From NCBI GenBank assembly GCA_934630815.1, contig CAKTWI010000009.1, positions 1 through 64,000 of the forward strand: a DNA stretch of 64,000 nt. Direction: 5' to 3'. How positions within the stretch are numbered: position 1 is the first letter of the stretch; each line of letters starts with the position of its first letter. A program made the translations under genes and the position numbers. Shown piece by piece: positions 17,787 to 26,673 of the stretch. The notes under the pieces were generated by a model. That model had not been told where the DNA came from. It ran no database searches and saw only the letters and a program-made list of their open reading frames with translations. This DNA comes from an uncultured Senegalimassilia sp. (GTDB lineage Bacteria > Actinomycetota > Coriobacteriia > Coriobacteriales > Eggerthellaceae).

Positions 17787-18833
17787 ATGGCAATACCCGC
17801 ACAGTACCAGGAGATCTCGGTCGAGGGCCTGCCTGCCTTGTCCGAGCGCATGCAGGCGGAGGGCCACCGTTTCGTGCAAGTGCTCGCCGTCAACACCGAG
17901 GCCGGCATCGACGTGCAGTACACGTTCATGAAAGATGGCGTGCTCGAGGTCTTCACCATCAAGGGCGTCACACCTGAGATTCCCATCCCCAGCATCACCG
18001 ATCGCTTCATCGCCGCGTTCGTGTTCGAGAACGAGATTCACGACCTGTTCGGCGTGAACGTCCGCGACATCGCCATCGATTTCGGCGGCAACTTCTACGT
18101 GACGGCGCAGCCCACTCCTATGACCATCATCTCGCCGGCTCAGAAGGCCGCCCGCGAGAAGGCCAAGAAGGCGGCGGCGGCCAAGGCCGAGCGCGCCCGC
18201 CAGGCGGCTGCGGCCAATGCAAGCTTCGTCACGTCTCATCCCGACGCCAAGGGCAAGGTCGCAGGCGTGGCCCCTTCGGCGAACGCCGAGGATATCGAGT
18301 TGAAGATGGCCGGCGCCGACCCCGAGAAGATCGCCCGCGTCAAGGCTGCGCTCGCTGCGAAGGCCAAGCGCGCCGAGGCCGAGGCGCAGGCCGCCCGCCC
18401 GCAGGTCTACGACGAGGCGCTCGAGGCCAAGCTTGCCACCATGGACCCGGAGAAGGCCGCCAAGGTTCGTGCGGCCATGGCCGCGAAGGCCAAGCTTTCG
18501 GGCATGGAGCCTGAGAAGGCCCAGGCGGTGCGCGGGGCGCTTGCCAATGAAGCGAAGCTGGAAAGCCAGCGCGCCACCGGCCAGGCAACGGCCCAGCAAC
18601 AAGCTGAGCTCGATGCCAAGCTTGCCCAGCTCGACCCCGAGAAGGCCGCCAAGGTGCGCGCCGCGCTCGATGCGCGCGCTCGCCAGGAGACCGCTCAGGC
18701 CGAGCGCGATGAGAAGGTCGCCGTGCTCGAGGAGCGTTTAAAGAACATGGACCCCGAGAAGGCCGCCAAGGTGCGCGCCGCGTTCGAGGAGAAGCAGCGT
18801 CAAGCGCAGGAAAACGGAAAGGCTGGTGAATAG
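17787..18833 (+). CDS. echD: Ech hydrogenase subunit D (NuoC-like) with a long repeat-bearing C-terminal extension
   Basis: This 348-residue protein begins with a NuoC / 30-kDa-like domain (about residues 5-115; FENEIHDLFGVNVRDIAIDFGG is the family core). The remaining 230 residues are rich in Ala, Lys and Glu, and are probably helical. They contain five units with a [DE]PEK core, starting at residues 178, 220, 241, 283 and 322. Three of these read DPEKAAKVRAA. Spacings are 42, 21, 42 and 39, close to multiples of 21. Family members are usually near 110-160 residues, so this extension is unusual. It may be a coiled coil or a scaffold binding nearby subunits or a partner; no function is known to me. 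The ATG follows GGAGG at the end of echC. Confidence 0.88.
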   Translation: MAIPAQYQEISVEGLPALSERMQAEGHRFVQVLAVNTEAGIDVQYTFMKDGVLEVFTIKGVTPEIPIPSITDRFIAAFVFENEIHDLFGVNVRDIAIDFGGNFYVTAQPTPMTIISPAQKAAREKAKKAAAAKAERARQAAAANASFVTSHPDAKGKVAGVAPSANAEDIELKMAGADPEKIARVKAALAAKAKRAEAEAQAARPQVYDEALEAKLATMDPEKAAKVRAAMAAKAKLSGMEPEKAQAVRGALANEAKLESQRATGQATAQQQAELDAKLAQLDPEKAAKVRAALDARARQETAQAERDEKVAVLEERLKNMDPEKAAKVRAAFEEKQRQAQENGKAGE

Positions 18834-18834
18834 C

Positions 18835-19923
18835 ATGGGAAAGGCAACCGTCATCCCCTTCGGACCGCAGCATCCGGTTCTCCCCGAGCCGCTTCACCTG
18901 GACCTTGTCGTCGAGGACGAGAAGGTCATCGAGGCTATGCCCCAGATTGGGTTCGTGCATCGCGGTCTTGAGAAGCTCGTGGAAACGCGCGACTACAACC
19001 AGTTCATCTACGTAGCAGAGCGCATCTGCGGCATCTGCGCTTTCGGCCATTCCATGGGCTATGCCGAAACCGTCGAGCAGCTTATGGGCGTGGAGGTGCC
19101 CGACAGGGCCCAGGCGCTGCGCGTCATGTGGCATGAGCTTTCGCGTATCCACTCGCATGTCCTGTGGCTCGGTCTTGCCGCCGACGCCTTCGGCTTCGAG
19201 AGCCTGTTCATGCACTGCTGGCGCCTGCGCGAGCGCGTGCTCGACATCTTCGAGAAGACCACCGGCGGCCGCGTCATCTTCTCCGTGGTCAAGGTCGGCG
19301 GCGTGGTGCGCGATGTCGATGACGCCATGTTCGCCTACATCAAGCAAGTGCTCGAAGGTCTGAAGGACGAGTATCGCCAGATCATGAACACGCTGCTCAC
19401 CGATACCTCGGTGAAGAACCGCCTGGTGGGCGTCGGCTACGTTAGCCACGACGATGCCGTTGCGGAAAGCATGGTCGGCCCGTTCGGCCGCTCTTCGGGC
19501 GTGAACTACGATGTGCGCATGCTCGGCAACGGCTGGTACGGCAAGCTTTCCGAGTTCCAGCCCATCTTGTCCAACGACGGCGATTGCTATGCGCGCGTCC
19601 AAGTCCGCTGCCTTGAGGTGCTGCAGTCCATCGACATCATTGAAGAGGTCATCTCCCGTATGCCCGCCGGCGATATCGAGGTAAAAGTCAAGGGCAATCC
19701 CGCCGATGGCGCCGAGGCTTGCAACGTGCTCGAGCAGCCTCGCGGCGAGTGCTATTACTATGCTCGCGGCAACGGCACGAAGTTCTTGGAGCGCATGCGC
19801 ATGCGCACGCCAACCTCCCAGAACATCGCAGGCATGACCATCGCCCTGAAGGGCTGCGATCTGGCTGATGTGAACAACATCATCCTGACGATCGACCCTT
19901 GCATCAGCTGCACGGAAAGGTAG
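18835..19923 (+). CDS. echE: Ech hydrogenase large subunit E ([NiFe] catalytic subunit)
   Basis: The 362-residue catalytic subunit that reduces protons or oxidises H2. Both nickel-ligating motifs are intact: ERICGICAFGH (Cys65, Cys68, His72) near the N-terminus and DPCISCTER as the last nine residues. This distinguishes it from NuoD, which lacks these cysteines. The protein ends at the arginine of the second motif, so there is no C-terminal peptide for a maturation protease to remove. To my knowledge EchE and CooH proteins share this feature. The ATG at 18835 follows the echD stop directly. A GTG at 18826, overlapping echD, is the alternative start. No hyp maturation genes lie in the window. 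Confidence 0.94.
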   Translation: MGKATVIPFGPQHPVLPEPLHLDLVVEDEKVIEAMPQIGFVHRGLEKLVETRDYNQFIYVAERICGICAFGHSMGYAETVEQLMGVEVPDRAQALRVMWHELSRIHSHVLWLGLAADAFGFESLFMHCWRLRERVLDIFEKTTGGRVIFSVVKVGGVVRDVDDAMFAYIKQVLEGLKDEYRQIMNTLLTDTSVKNRLVGVGYVSHDDAVAESMVGPFGRSSGVNYDVRMLGNGWYGKLSEFQPILSNDGDCYARVQVRCLEVLQSIDIIEEVISRMPAGDIEVKVKGNPADGAEACNVLEQPRGECYYYARGNGTKFLERMRMRTPTSQNIAGMTIALKGCDLADVNNIILTIDPCISCTER

Positions 19924-19927
19924 AGCG

Positions 19928-20308
19928 ATGAGCGGATTCAAACTTGGAAAAATGACGTTCGGCTCGCTGTTCAAGAAGCCCGAGACCGTGCTGTATCCGG
20001 TGGTGAAGCCTGAGCCTCCCGCGGGTTTGAAGGGCCATGTGGTGGTCGACGAGTCCACCTGCATCCTGTGCAGCCTGTGCGTGAAGCGCTGCCCCTGCGG
20101 CGCCATCGAAGTGGACAAGAAGGCCCGCACCTGGGCAATCGACCACTTCCGCTGCGTCCAATGCGGCAGCTGCACCTATGAGTGCCCCAAAGGTAGCCTG
20201 ACCATGCTGCCCACCTACGAGACCGTCTCAAGGCAGAAGCGCGTGCATACCTTCACCATCCCTGAGCGGCCCAAGGCGGCTCCCAAACGTGAAGATGCCG
20301 GTGAATAG
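19928..20308 (+). CDS. echF: Ech hydrogenase subunit F (two-[4Fe-4S] ferredoxin-like)
   Basis: This 126-residue polyferredoxin-type subunit passes electrons from soluble ferredoxin to the small subunit. Two classical C-x2-C-x2-C-x3-C-P motifs are present: CILCSLCVKRCP and CVQCGSCTYECP, spaced as in NuoI and HycF. It starts four bases after the echE stop behind GGAAAGG and is the last gene of the operon. The Lys/Arg-rich tail after the clusters has no special motif. Confidence 0.93.
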   Translation: MSGFKLGKMTFGSLFKKPETVLYPVVKPEPPAGLKGHVVVDESTCILCSLCVKRCPCGAIEVDKKARTWAIDHFRCVQCGSCTYECPKGSLTMLPTYETVSRQKRVHTFTIPERPKAAPKREDAGE

Positions 20309-20346
20309 GTAGCCCAATCGTAACCTTTGGATGCGCGGTAGGTTAG

Positions 20347-20390
20347 TATAATCGCATTCGAAACTTGCGCGGGGCGCTTTCGGGCGCCCC
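20347..20390 (+). promoter_or_regulatory. TATAAT box and GC-rich leader hairpin before the PgsA-like gene
   Basis: A consensus TATAAT (20347-20352) has only a weak -35 upstream. It is followed by the hairpin GGGGCGC (20371-20377), loop TTTCGG, GCGCCCC (20384-20390). The hairpin could instead end the ech transcript, although its tail GTCTTGCGTT is poor for a terminator. Confidence 0.45.
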
Positions 20391-20423
20391 GTCTTGCGTT
20401 GCAGGCCACGGGGTAGGGAACAC

Positions 20424-21068
20424 ATGTCATCTCAGAAAACCGAAGAAGTCACCAATCGCATCTTCACGCTTCCCAACGTCATATCATTTATCAGGTTATG
20501 CATGGTGCCGGTGTATATGGTGCTGTTGCTCAACGGCTATGATCTGCTCGCCACGTTCATGTTTGCGCTGGCAGCGGGCACCGATTGGATTGACGGCCAG
20601 CTTGCGCGGCGTACGAACTGCGTGTCAAAGCTCGGGCAGCTGCTCGACCCTGCGGTAGACAGAATCCTTATGAGTTGCGGCGTCATTGGGCTTATGCTTG
20701 TCGGTCGCTTGCCCGTCTGGATCGTCGTGGTCGTCTTGGGCCGCGACCTTATGCTCCTTGTCGGGGGATCGTATCTGTTGAAGCGCTATCACGAGCGCGT
20801 CGCCGTCATCTATCCCGGCAAGGTGGCCACTACGTTTTTGTTCGTCGGATTCGCGGGCTTGTTGCTGAACATGCCGCTTATTGGCGGGCTTGGCTGGTTC
20901 GAAGCGTCCTGGTTGCCGGGTTTCGGTTCCGAGGCATGCTCTTGGGGCATTTGGTTCGTGTACGCCGGCTTGCTGCTGGGTCTGTTCACCACGCTGTACT
21001 ACGTGTTGGCCGGGTATCGTAAGATGCAGAGGGCTCGCCGGCTTGAGGCGAAAGGGCGCGTAAGGTGA
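20424..21068 (+). CDS. CDP-alcohol phosphatidyltransferase (PgsA-like)
   Basis: A 214-residue membrane enzyme of the CDP-alcohol phosphatidyltransferase family, which joins a CDP-diacylglycerol to an alcohol. The diagnostic motif D-G-x2-A-R-x8-G-x3-D-x3-D is complete in WIDGQLARRTNCVSKLG followed by QLLDPAVDR. Four to five membrane helices follow, and the N-terminal TLPNVISFIRLCMVPVYM is typical of PgsA. A second PgsA copy exists as a fusion at 49631-50854, so this paralogue may use another acceptor such as a second phosphatidylglycerophosphate or cardiolipin-type substrate. The ATG at 20424 follows a TAGGGA ribosome-binding site. The last four bases overlap the VanW gene. Confidence 0.85.
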   Translation: MSSQKTEEVTNRIFTLPNVISFIRLCMVPVYMVLLLNGYDLLATFMFALAAGTDWIDGQLARRTNCVSKLGQLLDPAVDRILMSCGVIGLMLVGRLPVWIVVVVLGRDLMLLVGGSYLLKRYHERVAVIYPGKVATTFLFVGFAGLLLNMPLIGGLGWFEASWLPGFGSEACSWGIWFVYAGLLLGLFTTLYYVLAGYRKMQRARRLEAKGRVR

Positions 21069-23431
21069 GTGCTCCGCAACATAGCAGGTCTTCACGAGGG
21101 GGTGCTTCGCGCCCTGGTTCGCAAACGCGCTCAGGTGAGTACGCCCGCGTAAACGCAGGAAGGCCCAGGCGCAGCGACGGATCGCCTCGACATGCGGCCG
21201 TGCGCCCTTCTTCCGGCGGATCTTCTCAACATGCATCCGCGCGCTCCTCTGCGGGTGCACGCTCGCCTCGTGCGTCAAGACAAGGGAATAGAACGTCATC
21301 GACGGCCCGAACCGCTCAGCGGTCGGGTCGTCGCATGCATTCTGCGGGGGCCGAACGTTCGGGCGTGCAGCCAAATCTGTGGACCAAGCAGCAGCGCGCC
21401 TCTTCGCGTCCTTCCGGTGCTCGCGACCGCGGGCAAGCGCGTTCTGACGGCGGGTCTGCCTTTGCGTCGGCTGCCGGAAGCGTGCTTTCCTGGTTGTTCG
21501 GCGTTTTTGCAACCCTTGTCCGCGCCATCGGACATGTGCTTGGTGCCTTGCTTCGCACTTGGTTCAAACTTGTGCGGAAGAGCAGGCCTGCGCTTATCGT
21601 GTCGGTGTGCGCTATCGCGCTCGTGATCGTTTGTACCGTCGATGGGGTCTCCCATGCCGGACGTGCATACTCCGGCGTCAAAGTCGGCGATATCGATGTC
21701 TCCGGGCTGAACGTCGAGGAGATTGAGCAAGCGCTCGATCAGGCGTATGAGCAGCCGCTTCAGCAGGCTAGCGCCACGGTGTTCGCTTCCGACGAGGCGG
21801 CGCAGCAAACCGACGAGGCCGCTGCGGCGCAAAACCAACAGGATGCTGCGCTTGCCGAGCAGATGGCGGTGGACGAGGCCATGGCCTCGAAGCAGGCGTG
21901 GCAGACCACCGGCGCCGAGCTGGGGGCATCGTTGGATTGCGGCCAGCTTGCCCAGCAGGCGCTTGCCGTCGGGCGTTCCGACGGCGGCGTGCTTGCGCGC
22001 ATGGGCGCGGGCATGTTCGGCAAACGCATCGAAGTGGAGCCTTCCTTCGACGAGGGGGCGCTTGAGGAGTTCGCCTCAGGTATTGATGCGGCCATCGGGC
22101 AGGCGCGGGTGGATTACGATGTGAAGGTTTCCGGCGGCGTGGCCTATGTGGTGCAGGGCAATGACGGCTGGGAGGTCAACCGGCAAACGCTGGCAGGCCT
22201 TCTCGGCGATACCATGCTCGGAGCCTCTGATGGGCGCATCGTCGCGCATACCGAGTACACGCCCGTTCGCATATCATCCGAAGCCGCGACCCAGGTAGCG
22301 CAGGACGTCACCTCGGCGCTCGCCAGCGGAGCACGTTTTCAGTTCGGTGGTCATACGTGGCAGGCAACTGCTTCTGAGATCGGCGCCTGGGTGTCCACCT
22401 GTGTGGAGCAGGCGGGGGATGGTTGGCGTTTGCGCCCCTACATCGATCAGCAGCTTTCCAAGTCGGCCATGGCGTCGGGCATCCGCCAGGCTGAGGGCGA
22501 TTCGCTCTCGGGCGTCGGTTTCGAGACGGATGGATCGGGCCAGGTGAGCGTCACTACCGACGGGCAAGGCAAGCTTCCCGATGTGTCGGATGCCGCCGAG
22601 GCTCTGTCCGCGGCGCTGTTCGGGCAAGGGGGTAGCGTAACTCCGACTCAGCAAGCTCCCACGATCGCAGTCGATGCTGAAGATATGCCTCAGCGCCTCA
22701 CCTTCCAGGAGGCCGTCGATAAAGGCGTGGTCGGCCCTATAGGCACCTTCACCACCACCTACACCACGGGTCAAGGCACCGAGAACCGCAACCACAACAT
22801 CGAGTTGGTCTCCCAGATACTCGACAACTCCATCTGCAAATCGGGCGAGACGTGGTCGTATAACGGGACTACGGGAGATTGCAACGAGGAGAAGGGGTTC
22901 CTGGGAGCGGGCGCCATCATCGACGGCGAGTACACCGATTCGGTGGGCGGCGGCATCTGCCAGGTTGCCACCACGGTGTTCGATGCGGTTTACGAGTCCG
23001 GCCTTCCCGTCGTCGAGCGTCACAACCATTCGCTCTACATCGCCAGCTATCCGGCCGGACGCGATGCGGCCGTCTCGTACCCCGAACTTGACCTTGTGTG
23101 GCGAAACGACACCGCCAGCGATGTTTTGGTAAAGGTTTCCACCCAAGTCGGGTCGGTAACCGCTACACTGTATGGAGTCGATCCCGGCTATCAGGTAACC
23201 ACCGAAACCGGTCAATGGGAGGCGGGCAAGAAGTATTCCACCACCACCAAAGTGGACGATACCCTTGCGCCGGGCACCAGCTACGTGAAAACGCGCGGCA
23301 CCGACGGTTCGACCATCGAGGTGACGCGTACGGTCAAGGACGTGAACGGAAACATCGTGCGCCAAGACCTGTTCGCCAGCGTGTACGATCCCATCAACGA
23401 GGTTATCTTGAAGGGTCCGGATCGAAGCTAG
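21065..23431 (+). CDS. VanW-domain cell-envelope protein with PG_binding_4-type repeats
   Basis: A 788-residue surface protein. Residues 1-150 are a disordered Ser/Arg/Gly-rich cytoplasmic tail. A single membrane anchor lies at about 175-191, followed by peptidoglycan-binding-4-like domains beginning YSGVKVGDIDVSGLNVEEIEQAL. The first of these seems interrupted by an Ala/Gln/Asp/Glu-rich insert of about 40 residues near residue 240. The VanW domain occupies roughly 575-710 (GETWSYNGTTGDCNEEKGF, VGGGICQVATTVFDAVYESG, ERHNHSLYIASYP). A beta-rich tail follows. Such proteins are envelope-associated; their biochemical role is unclear, and VanW itself has no settled function. It starts with GTG overlapping the upstream phosphatidyltransferase stop by four bases. 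Confidence 0.88.
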   Translation: MSAPQHSRSSRGGASRPGSQTRSGEYARVNAGRPRRSDGSPRHAAVRPSSGGSSQHASARSSAGARSPRASRQGNRTSSTARTAQRSGRRMHSAGAERSGVQPNLWTKQQRASSRPSGARDRGQARSDGGSAFASAAGSVLSWLFGVFATLVRAIGHVLGALLRTWFKLVRKSRPALIVSVCAIALVIVCTVDGVSHAGRAYSGVKVGDIDVSGLNVEEIEQALDQAYEQPLQQASATVFASDEAAQQTDEAAAAQNQQDAALAEQMAVDEAMASKQAWQTTGAELGASLDCGQLAQQALAVGRSDGGVLARMGAGMFGKRIEVEPSFDEGALEEFASGIDAAIGQARVDYDVKVSGGVAYVVQGNDGWEVNRQTLAGLLGDTMLGASDGRIVAHTEYTPVRISSEAATQVAQDVTSALASGARFQFGGHTWQATASEIGAWVSTCVEQAGDGWRLRPYIDQQLSKSAMASGIRQAEGDSLSGVGFETDGSGQVSVTTDGQGKLPDVSDAAEALSAALFGQGGSVTPTQQAPTIAVDAEDMPQRLTFQEAVDKGVVGPIGTFTTTYTTGQGTENRNHNIELVSQILDNSICKSGETWSYNGTTGDCNEEKGFLGAGAIIDGEYTDSVGGGICQVATTVFDAVYESGLPVVERHNHSLYIASYPAGRDAAVSYPELDLVWRNDTASDVLVKVSTQVGSVTATLYGVDPGYQVTTETGQWEAGKKYSTTTKVDDTLAPGTSYVKTRGTDGSTIEVTRTVKDVNGNIVRQDLFASVYDPINEVILKGPDRS

Positions 23432-23508
23432 CGGGTTACTTCATATTTAAGCGGCGATACGCGCCCACCGCACGCCAGGCGCCGCGCACAAAGAAAGGTA
23501 AGAGAAAG

Positions 23509-24810
23509 GTGTACTTCCAGCCGGAAATCGAAACGATGTCACGTGAGGAGCTGCGCGACCTGCAGCTCGAGCGCATGAAGTGGTGCGTGCAGTATACGTA
23601 TGACAACGTCCCTTTCTATCAGAAGAGCTTCAAGGACGCCGGCGTCGAACCGGGCGACCTGAAAACGCTCGAAGACATCACGAAGTTCCCGTTCGTCCTT
23701 AAGCAGGATATGCGCGACAACTACCCTGACGGTCTGTTCGCCGTGCCGCGATCCAAGGTCGTCCGCCTGCATGCCTCTTCCGGCACCACCGGTCAGGCCA
23801 CGGTCGTCGGGTGCACGGAAAACGATCTGAAGCATTGGGGCGAGTGCTTTGCGCGCGGTCTTGCCATCTGCGATTGCGACGAGAACGCCACCATGCAGAT
23901 CGCCTACGGCTACGGTCTGTTCACCGGCGGCCTGGGCGCCCACAGGGGTGGCGAAACGGCCGGTTGCGCCGTCATCCCCATTTCCTCGGGCAACACCAAG
24001 CGCCAGATCCAGATGCTTAAGGACATGGAGGTCGACGTGTTGGCGTGCACGCCGTCCTACGCCTTGCATATCGCCGATACTGCCATCGAGATGGGTATCA
24101 ACCCTGCAACCGATCTGAAGGTTCGCGCCGGCATCTTCGGGGCCGAGCCCTGCAGCCAGGGCATGCGCGACGAGATCGCCGAGAAGCTTGGCGTGCAGTA
24201 TTGCGACGTGTACGGCCTCTCCGAGGTCATGGGCCCGGGCGTGGCCTTCGAGTGCAAGGAGATGAGCGGCTTGCATCTGGCCGAGGACCATTTCTTTGCC
24301 GAAATCATCGATCCCGACACCCTGCAGCCCGTGCCCGATGGCGAATACGGCGAGCTGGTTTTCACCACGCTCACGCGCGAGTGCTGCCCGCTCGTGCGCT
24401 ACCGTACCCGCGACATCACCCGCATCATCTCCGAGCCCTGCGCCTGCGGCCGCACGCATCGCAAGATCGACCGCATCATCGGCCGTTCCGACGACATGCT
24501 CATCCTGCGCGGCGTGAACGTGTTCCCGTCCCAGATTGAGCAGGTCCTCACCGGCTTCCCCGAGATTGCCACGCAGTACCAGATCATCCTCACCACGCGC
24601 GGCCCGCTCGACCATGTCGAGCTGCGCGTCGAGACCGTGCCCGAGTTCCCGTTCGACGAGATCCGCAAGCTCGAAACGCTCAAGAAGCGTCTGGCCACCG
24701 AGCTCAAGGGCAACCTACAGATCGCCGTGGACATCAAGCTCGTCGAGCCCAAGTCCATCGAGCGCAGCGAGGGCAAGGCCAAGCGCATCATCGACCTGCG
24801 AAAGGAGTAA
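23509..24810 (+). CDS. paaK: Phenylacetate-CoA ligase family protein (PaaK-like), copy 1
   Basis: A 433-residue adenylate-forming enzyme predicted to couple aryl-acetates to CoA with ATP, or to run in reverse to conserve energy. The P-loop-like motif is LHASSGTTGQATVVG near residue 95. YGLSEVMGPGV is the adenylate-binding motif, VRYRTRDITRI and GRSDDMLILRGVNVFPSQIE follow, and a lysine near the C-terminus lies in SEGKAKRI. The GTG at 23509 is chosen because MYFQPEIETMSREEL is the expected N-terminus and AAAGG lies ten bases upstream. The frame is open far upstream but inside the VanW gene. It is followed after four bases by an ACT-domain gene. A second copy is at 29969. Confidence 0.9.
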   Translation: MYFQPEIETMSREELRDLQLERMKWCVQYTYDNVPFYQKSFKDAGVEPGDLKTLEDITKFPFVLKQDMRDNYPDGLFAVPRSKVVRLHASSGTTGQATVVGCTENDLKHWGECFARGLAICDCDENATMQIAYGYGLFTGGLGAHRGGETAGCAVIPISSGNTKRQIQMLKDMEVDVLACTPSYALHIADTAIEMGINPATDLKVRAGIFGAEPCSQGMRDEIAEKLGVQYCDVYGLSEVMGPGVAFECKEMSGLHLAEDHFFAEIIDPDTLQPVPDGEYGELVFTTLTRECCPLVRYRTRDITRIISEPCACGRTHRKIDRIIGRSDDMLILRGVNVFPSQIEQVLTGFPEIATQYQIILTTRGPLDHVELRVETVPEFPFDEIRKLETLKKRLATELKGNLQIAVDIKLVEPKSIERSEGKAKRIIDLRKE

Positions 24811-24814
24811 TGCC

Positions 24815-25243
24815 ATGATTTCCCAGCTCACCGTATTTTTGGAGAACGAAAAGGGCCGTTTAGCCGCAGCCACTCGCGCGGTCGCGGATGCCGGTGTCAA
24901 CATGCATGCGCTGTATTTGGCCGATACCGAGGATTTCGGCGTGGCCCGTATGCTGTGCGATACGCCTAACAAAGCCGCTGAGAAGCTGACGCTTGCCGGT
25001 TGGCGAGCCGCCGTCACGCCGGTCATGGCCGTTCGCGTCCCGGATGTGCCTGGCGGTTTGGCCTCGTTGCTCGAGTTTTTGGACGAGTGCGATGTCAATG
25101 TTGAATACGGTTACTGCATGTCTGTCGAAGGCGGGCACGCCATCGACGTATTGAAGGTATCCGGAGACGAGGAGATCGAGCGCAAGCTTGCCGATGCCGG
25201 CTTCGCGCCCGTTTCCGCGGAGGAAGTGTACATTGTCGACTAG
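24815..25243 (+). CDS. Double ACT-domain protein, copy 1
   Basis: This 142-residue protein consists of two ACT domains (about residues 1-70 and 71-142). The first begins SQLTVFLENEKGRLAAATRAVADAGVNMHALYLADTEDF; the second has the DVPGGLASLLEFLDECDVNVEYGY pattern. ACT domains bind amino acids and regulate metabolic enzymes. A stand-alone pair next to PaaK/Ior genes suggests an amino-acid-responsive regulator of that pathway, but this is inference. AAAGGAG lies seven bases before the ATG. The 3' end overlaps the following carboxypeptidase gene by 11 bases. Confidence 0.87.
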   Translation: MISQLTVFLENEKGRLAAATRAVADAGVNMHALYLADTEDFGVARMLCDTPNKAAEKLTLAGWRAAVTPVMAVRVPDVPGGLASLLEFLDECDVNVEYGYCMSVEGGHAIDVLKVSGDEEIERKLADAGFAPVSAEEVYIVD

Positions 25244-26651
25244 CTTCACGTTGCATAGTGGGCTGAACAAGCACGCACGCGCCATCGCGTGCGTGCTTGT
25301 GTTCGTGCTGGCCCTCACCCCTGTCGCCGGCGGCGTCGGCAATGCGTACGCCGATGTGCGCAAAGCAGACATCGTCATGGGCGAAACGGTGGACGCTCGC
25401 GGCTTGGCCGTCGCGCAGTGTCCGAACATCGACGCCGAACGAGCGATCGTGGTGGATACCGACGGTACCGTGTATTTCGAGCGCAACGCCGATGATGCCG
25501 CCTGCATCGCCTCGGTCACGAAGATCATGACGGGCGTGGTGGCGCTCGACGCCGTCGCCTCCGGCTTGACGTCCCTAGATTCCACCATCACCGTTTCGGC
25601 TGCTGCCGCTGCGGTGGGCGAGTCCTCCGCAGGCTTGCAGGAAGGCGACACCATGACGCTGAAAACTGCGCTGTACGCGCTGTTGGTGCCGTCTGGCAAC
25701 GATGCCGCCATCGCCATCGCCGAATCGGTGGGCGCGGCCTTAAGGTCGAGCGGCACCGCCTCGGGCGATTCGGATGTGAAGGCGTTCGTTGCGCAGATGA
25801 ACGCTACCGCGCAAAAGCTCGGCTGCACGAACACGGTCTACGAGAATCCGCATGGCCTTGACTTCGACCAATATGATGGCAACTTGCATTCCACGGCTGC
25901 CGACCAGGCTAAAGTGGTTGCCTATGCTATGACTAACCAGACGTTCCGGTCGGTAGTCGGCGGCGGGTCCACCACCATTACGGTGAAACGTGGCGGGTCC
26001 TCCGCCGATGTGTTCCTTGAAACCACCGACGGTTTCTTCGATATCAACGATGATGCCATCGGCGTTAAAACGGGCTACACCGAGAAGGCTGGCGCGTCGT
26101 TCGCGGGCGCCGTCAACAAAGACGGGCAGGAGCTGTACGCCATCGTATTGGGGTCGACGTCGGACAGCCAGCGCTTTTTCGATGCGGACGAGCTGGTAGA
26201 GTGGGTATTTGAACATCGTAAGTCATATCAGCTTGCCAATTGCGATCAGAACACGCAGATGAACGGCACCTCCGTGCCCTTGGTGGCTCAGGTGGCGCAC
26301 GATGACTGGATAGACCGTACGGTGCCCGCCACGTTTGCCGATCCGCAAAGCGCTGTGGAGGTCTTCGACTTGAACGGCAACGTCAGCCAAACCGTGCAGT
26401 TCAACGAGCTGCACGGTTCGGTGAAGGCGGGCCAAGTCGTTGGGACCGTCACATTCAAGCAGCGCAACCAGGTCATCGCAACGCAAGATCTGGTGGCTTG
26501 CAAGGATGTTCCCGCGCCGAACTTCTTCGAGAGCATCGGCATCGCCTTCGACAGGTTCATGCGCGGATTTTCTGGCGAGGCCAAAACGGCAACCTCGCAG
26601 CTTTTGAACGCCACGCCGCTTATCGTGGACAAAACCACGTCGACGCAATAG
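25233..26651 (+). CDS. D-alanyl-D-alanine carboxypeptidase (PBP5/DacA family)
   Basis: A 472-residue penicillin-binding enzyme that trims the terminal D-Ala of peptidoglycan stem peptides outside the membrane. Signal peptide residues 1-40 end in AYA. The serine peptidase motifs are complete: SVTK at 94-97 (nucleophile Ser94), SGND, and VKTGYTEKAG. The C-terminal beta domain continues to about residue 440, without a clear amphipathic anchor helix. The start is a TTG at 25233 preceded by GGAGGAAG, overlapping the ACT gene. The longer open frame begins inside that gene and lacks signal-peptide character. Its placement between amino-acid catabolism genes looks like operon sharing rather than shared function. 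Confidence 0.92.
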   Translation: MSTSFTLHSGLNKHARAIACVLVFVLALTPVAGGVGNAYADVRKADIVMGETVDARGLAVAQCPNIDAERAIVVDTDGTVYFERNADDAACIASVTKIMTGVVALDAVASGLTSLDSTITVSAAAAAVGESSAGLQEGDTMTLKTALYALLVPSGNDAAIAIAESVGAALRSSGTASGDSDVKAFVAQMNATAQKLGCTNTVYENPHGLDFDQYDGNLHSTAADQAKVVAYAMTNQTFRSVVGGGSTTITVKRGGSSADVFLETTDGFFDINDDAIGVKTGYTEKAGASFAGAVNKDGQELYAIVLGSTSDSQRFFDADELVEWVFEHRKSYQLANCDQNTQMNGTSVPLVAQVAHDDWIDRTVPATFADPQSAVEVFDLNGNVSQTVQFNELHGSVKAGQVVGTVTFKQRNQVIATQDLVACKDVPAPNFFESIGIAFDRFMRGFSGEAKTATSQLLNATPLIVDKTTSTQ

Positions 26652-26673
26652 CGGCATGTAGGAAGGAGCAATC

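Noticed and set aside
23098-23508. N-terminal extension of the first PaaK-type gene
   Set aside because: The extension lies inside the 3' end of the VanW gene in another frame and is basic and unlike PaaK. The GTG at 23509 gives the expected N-terminus.
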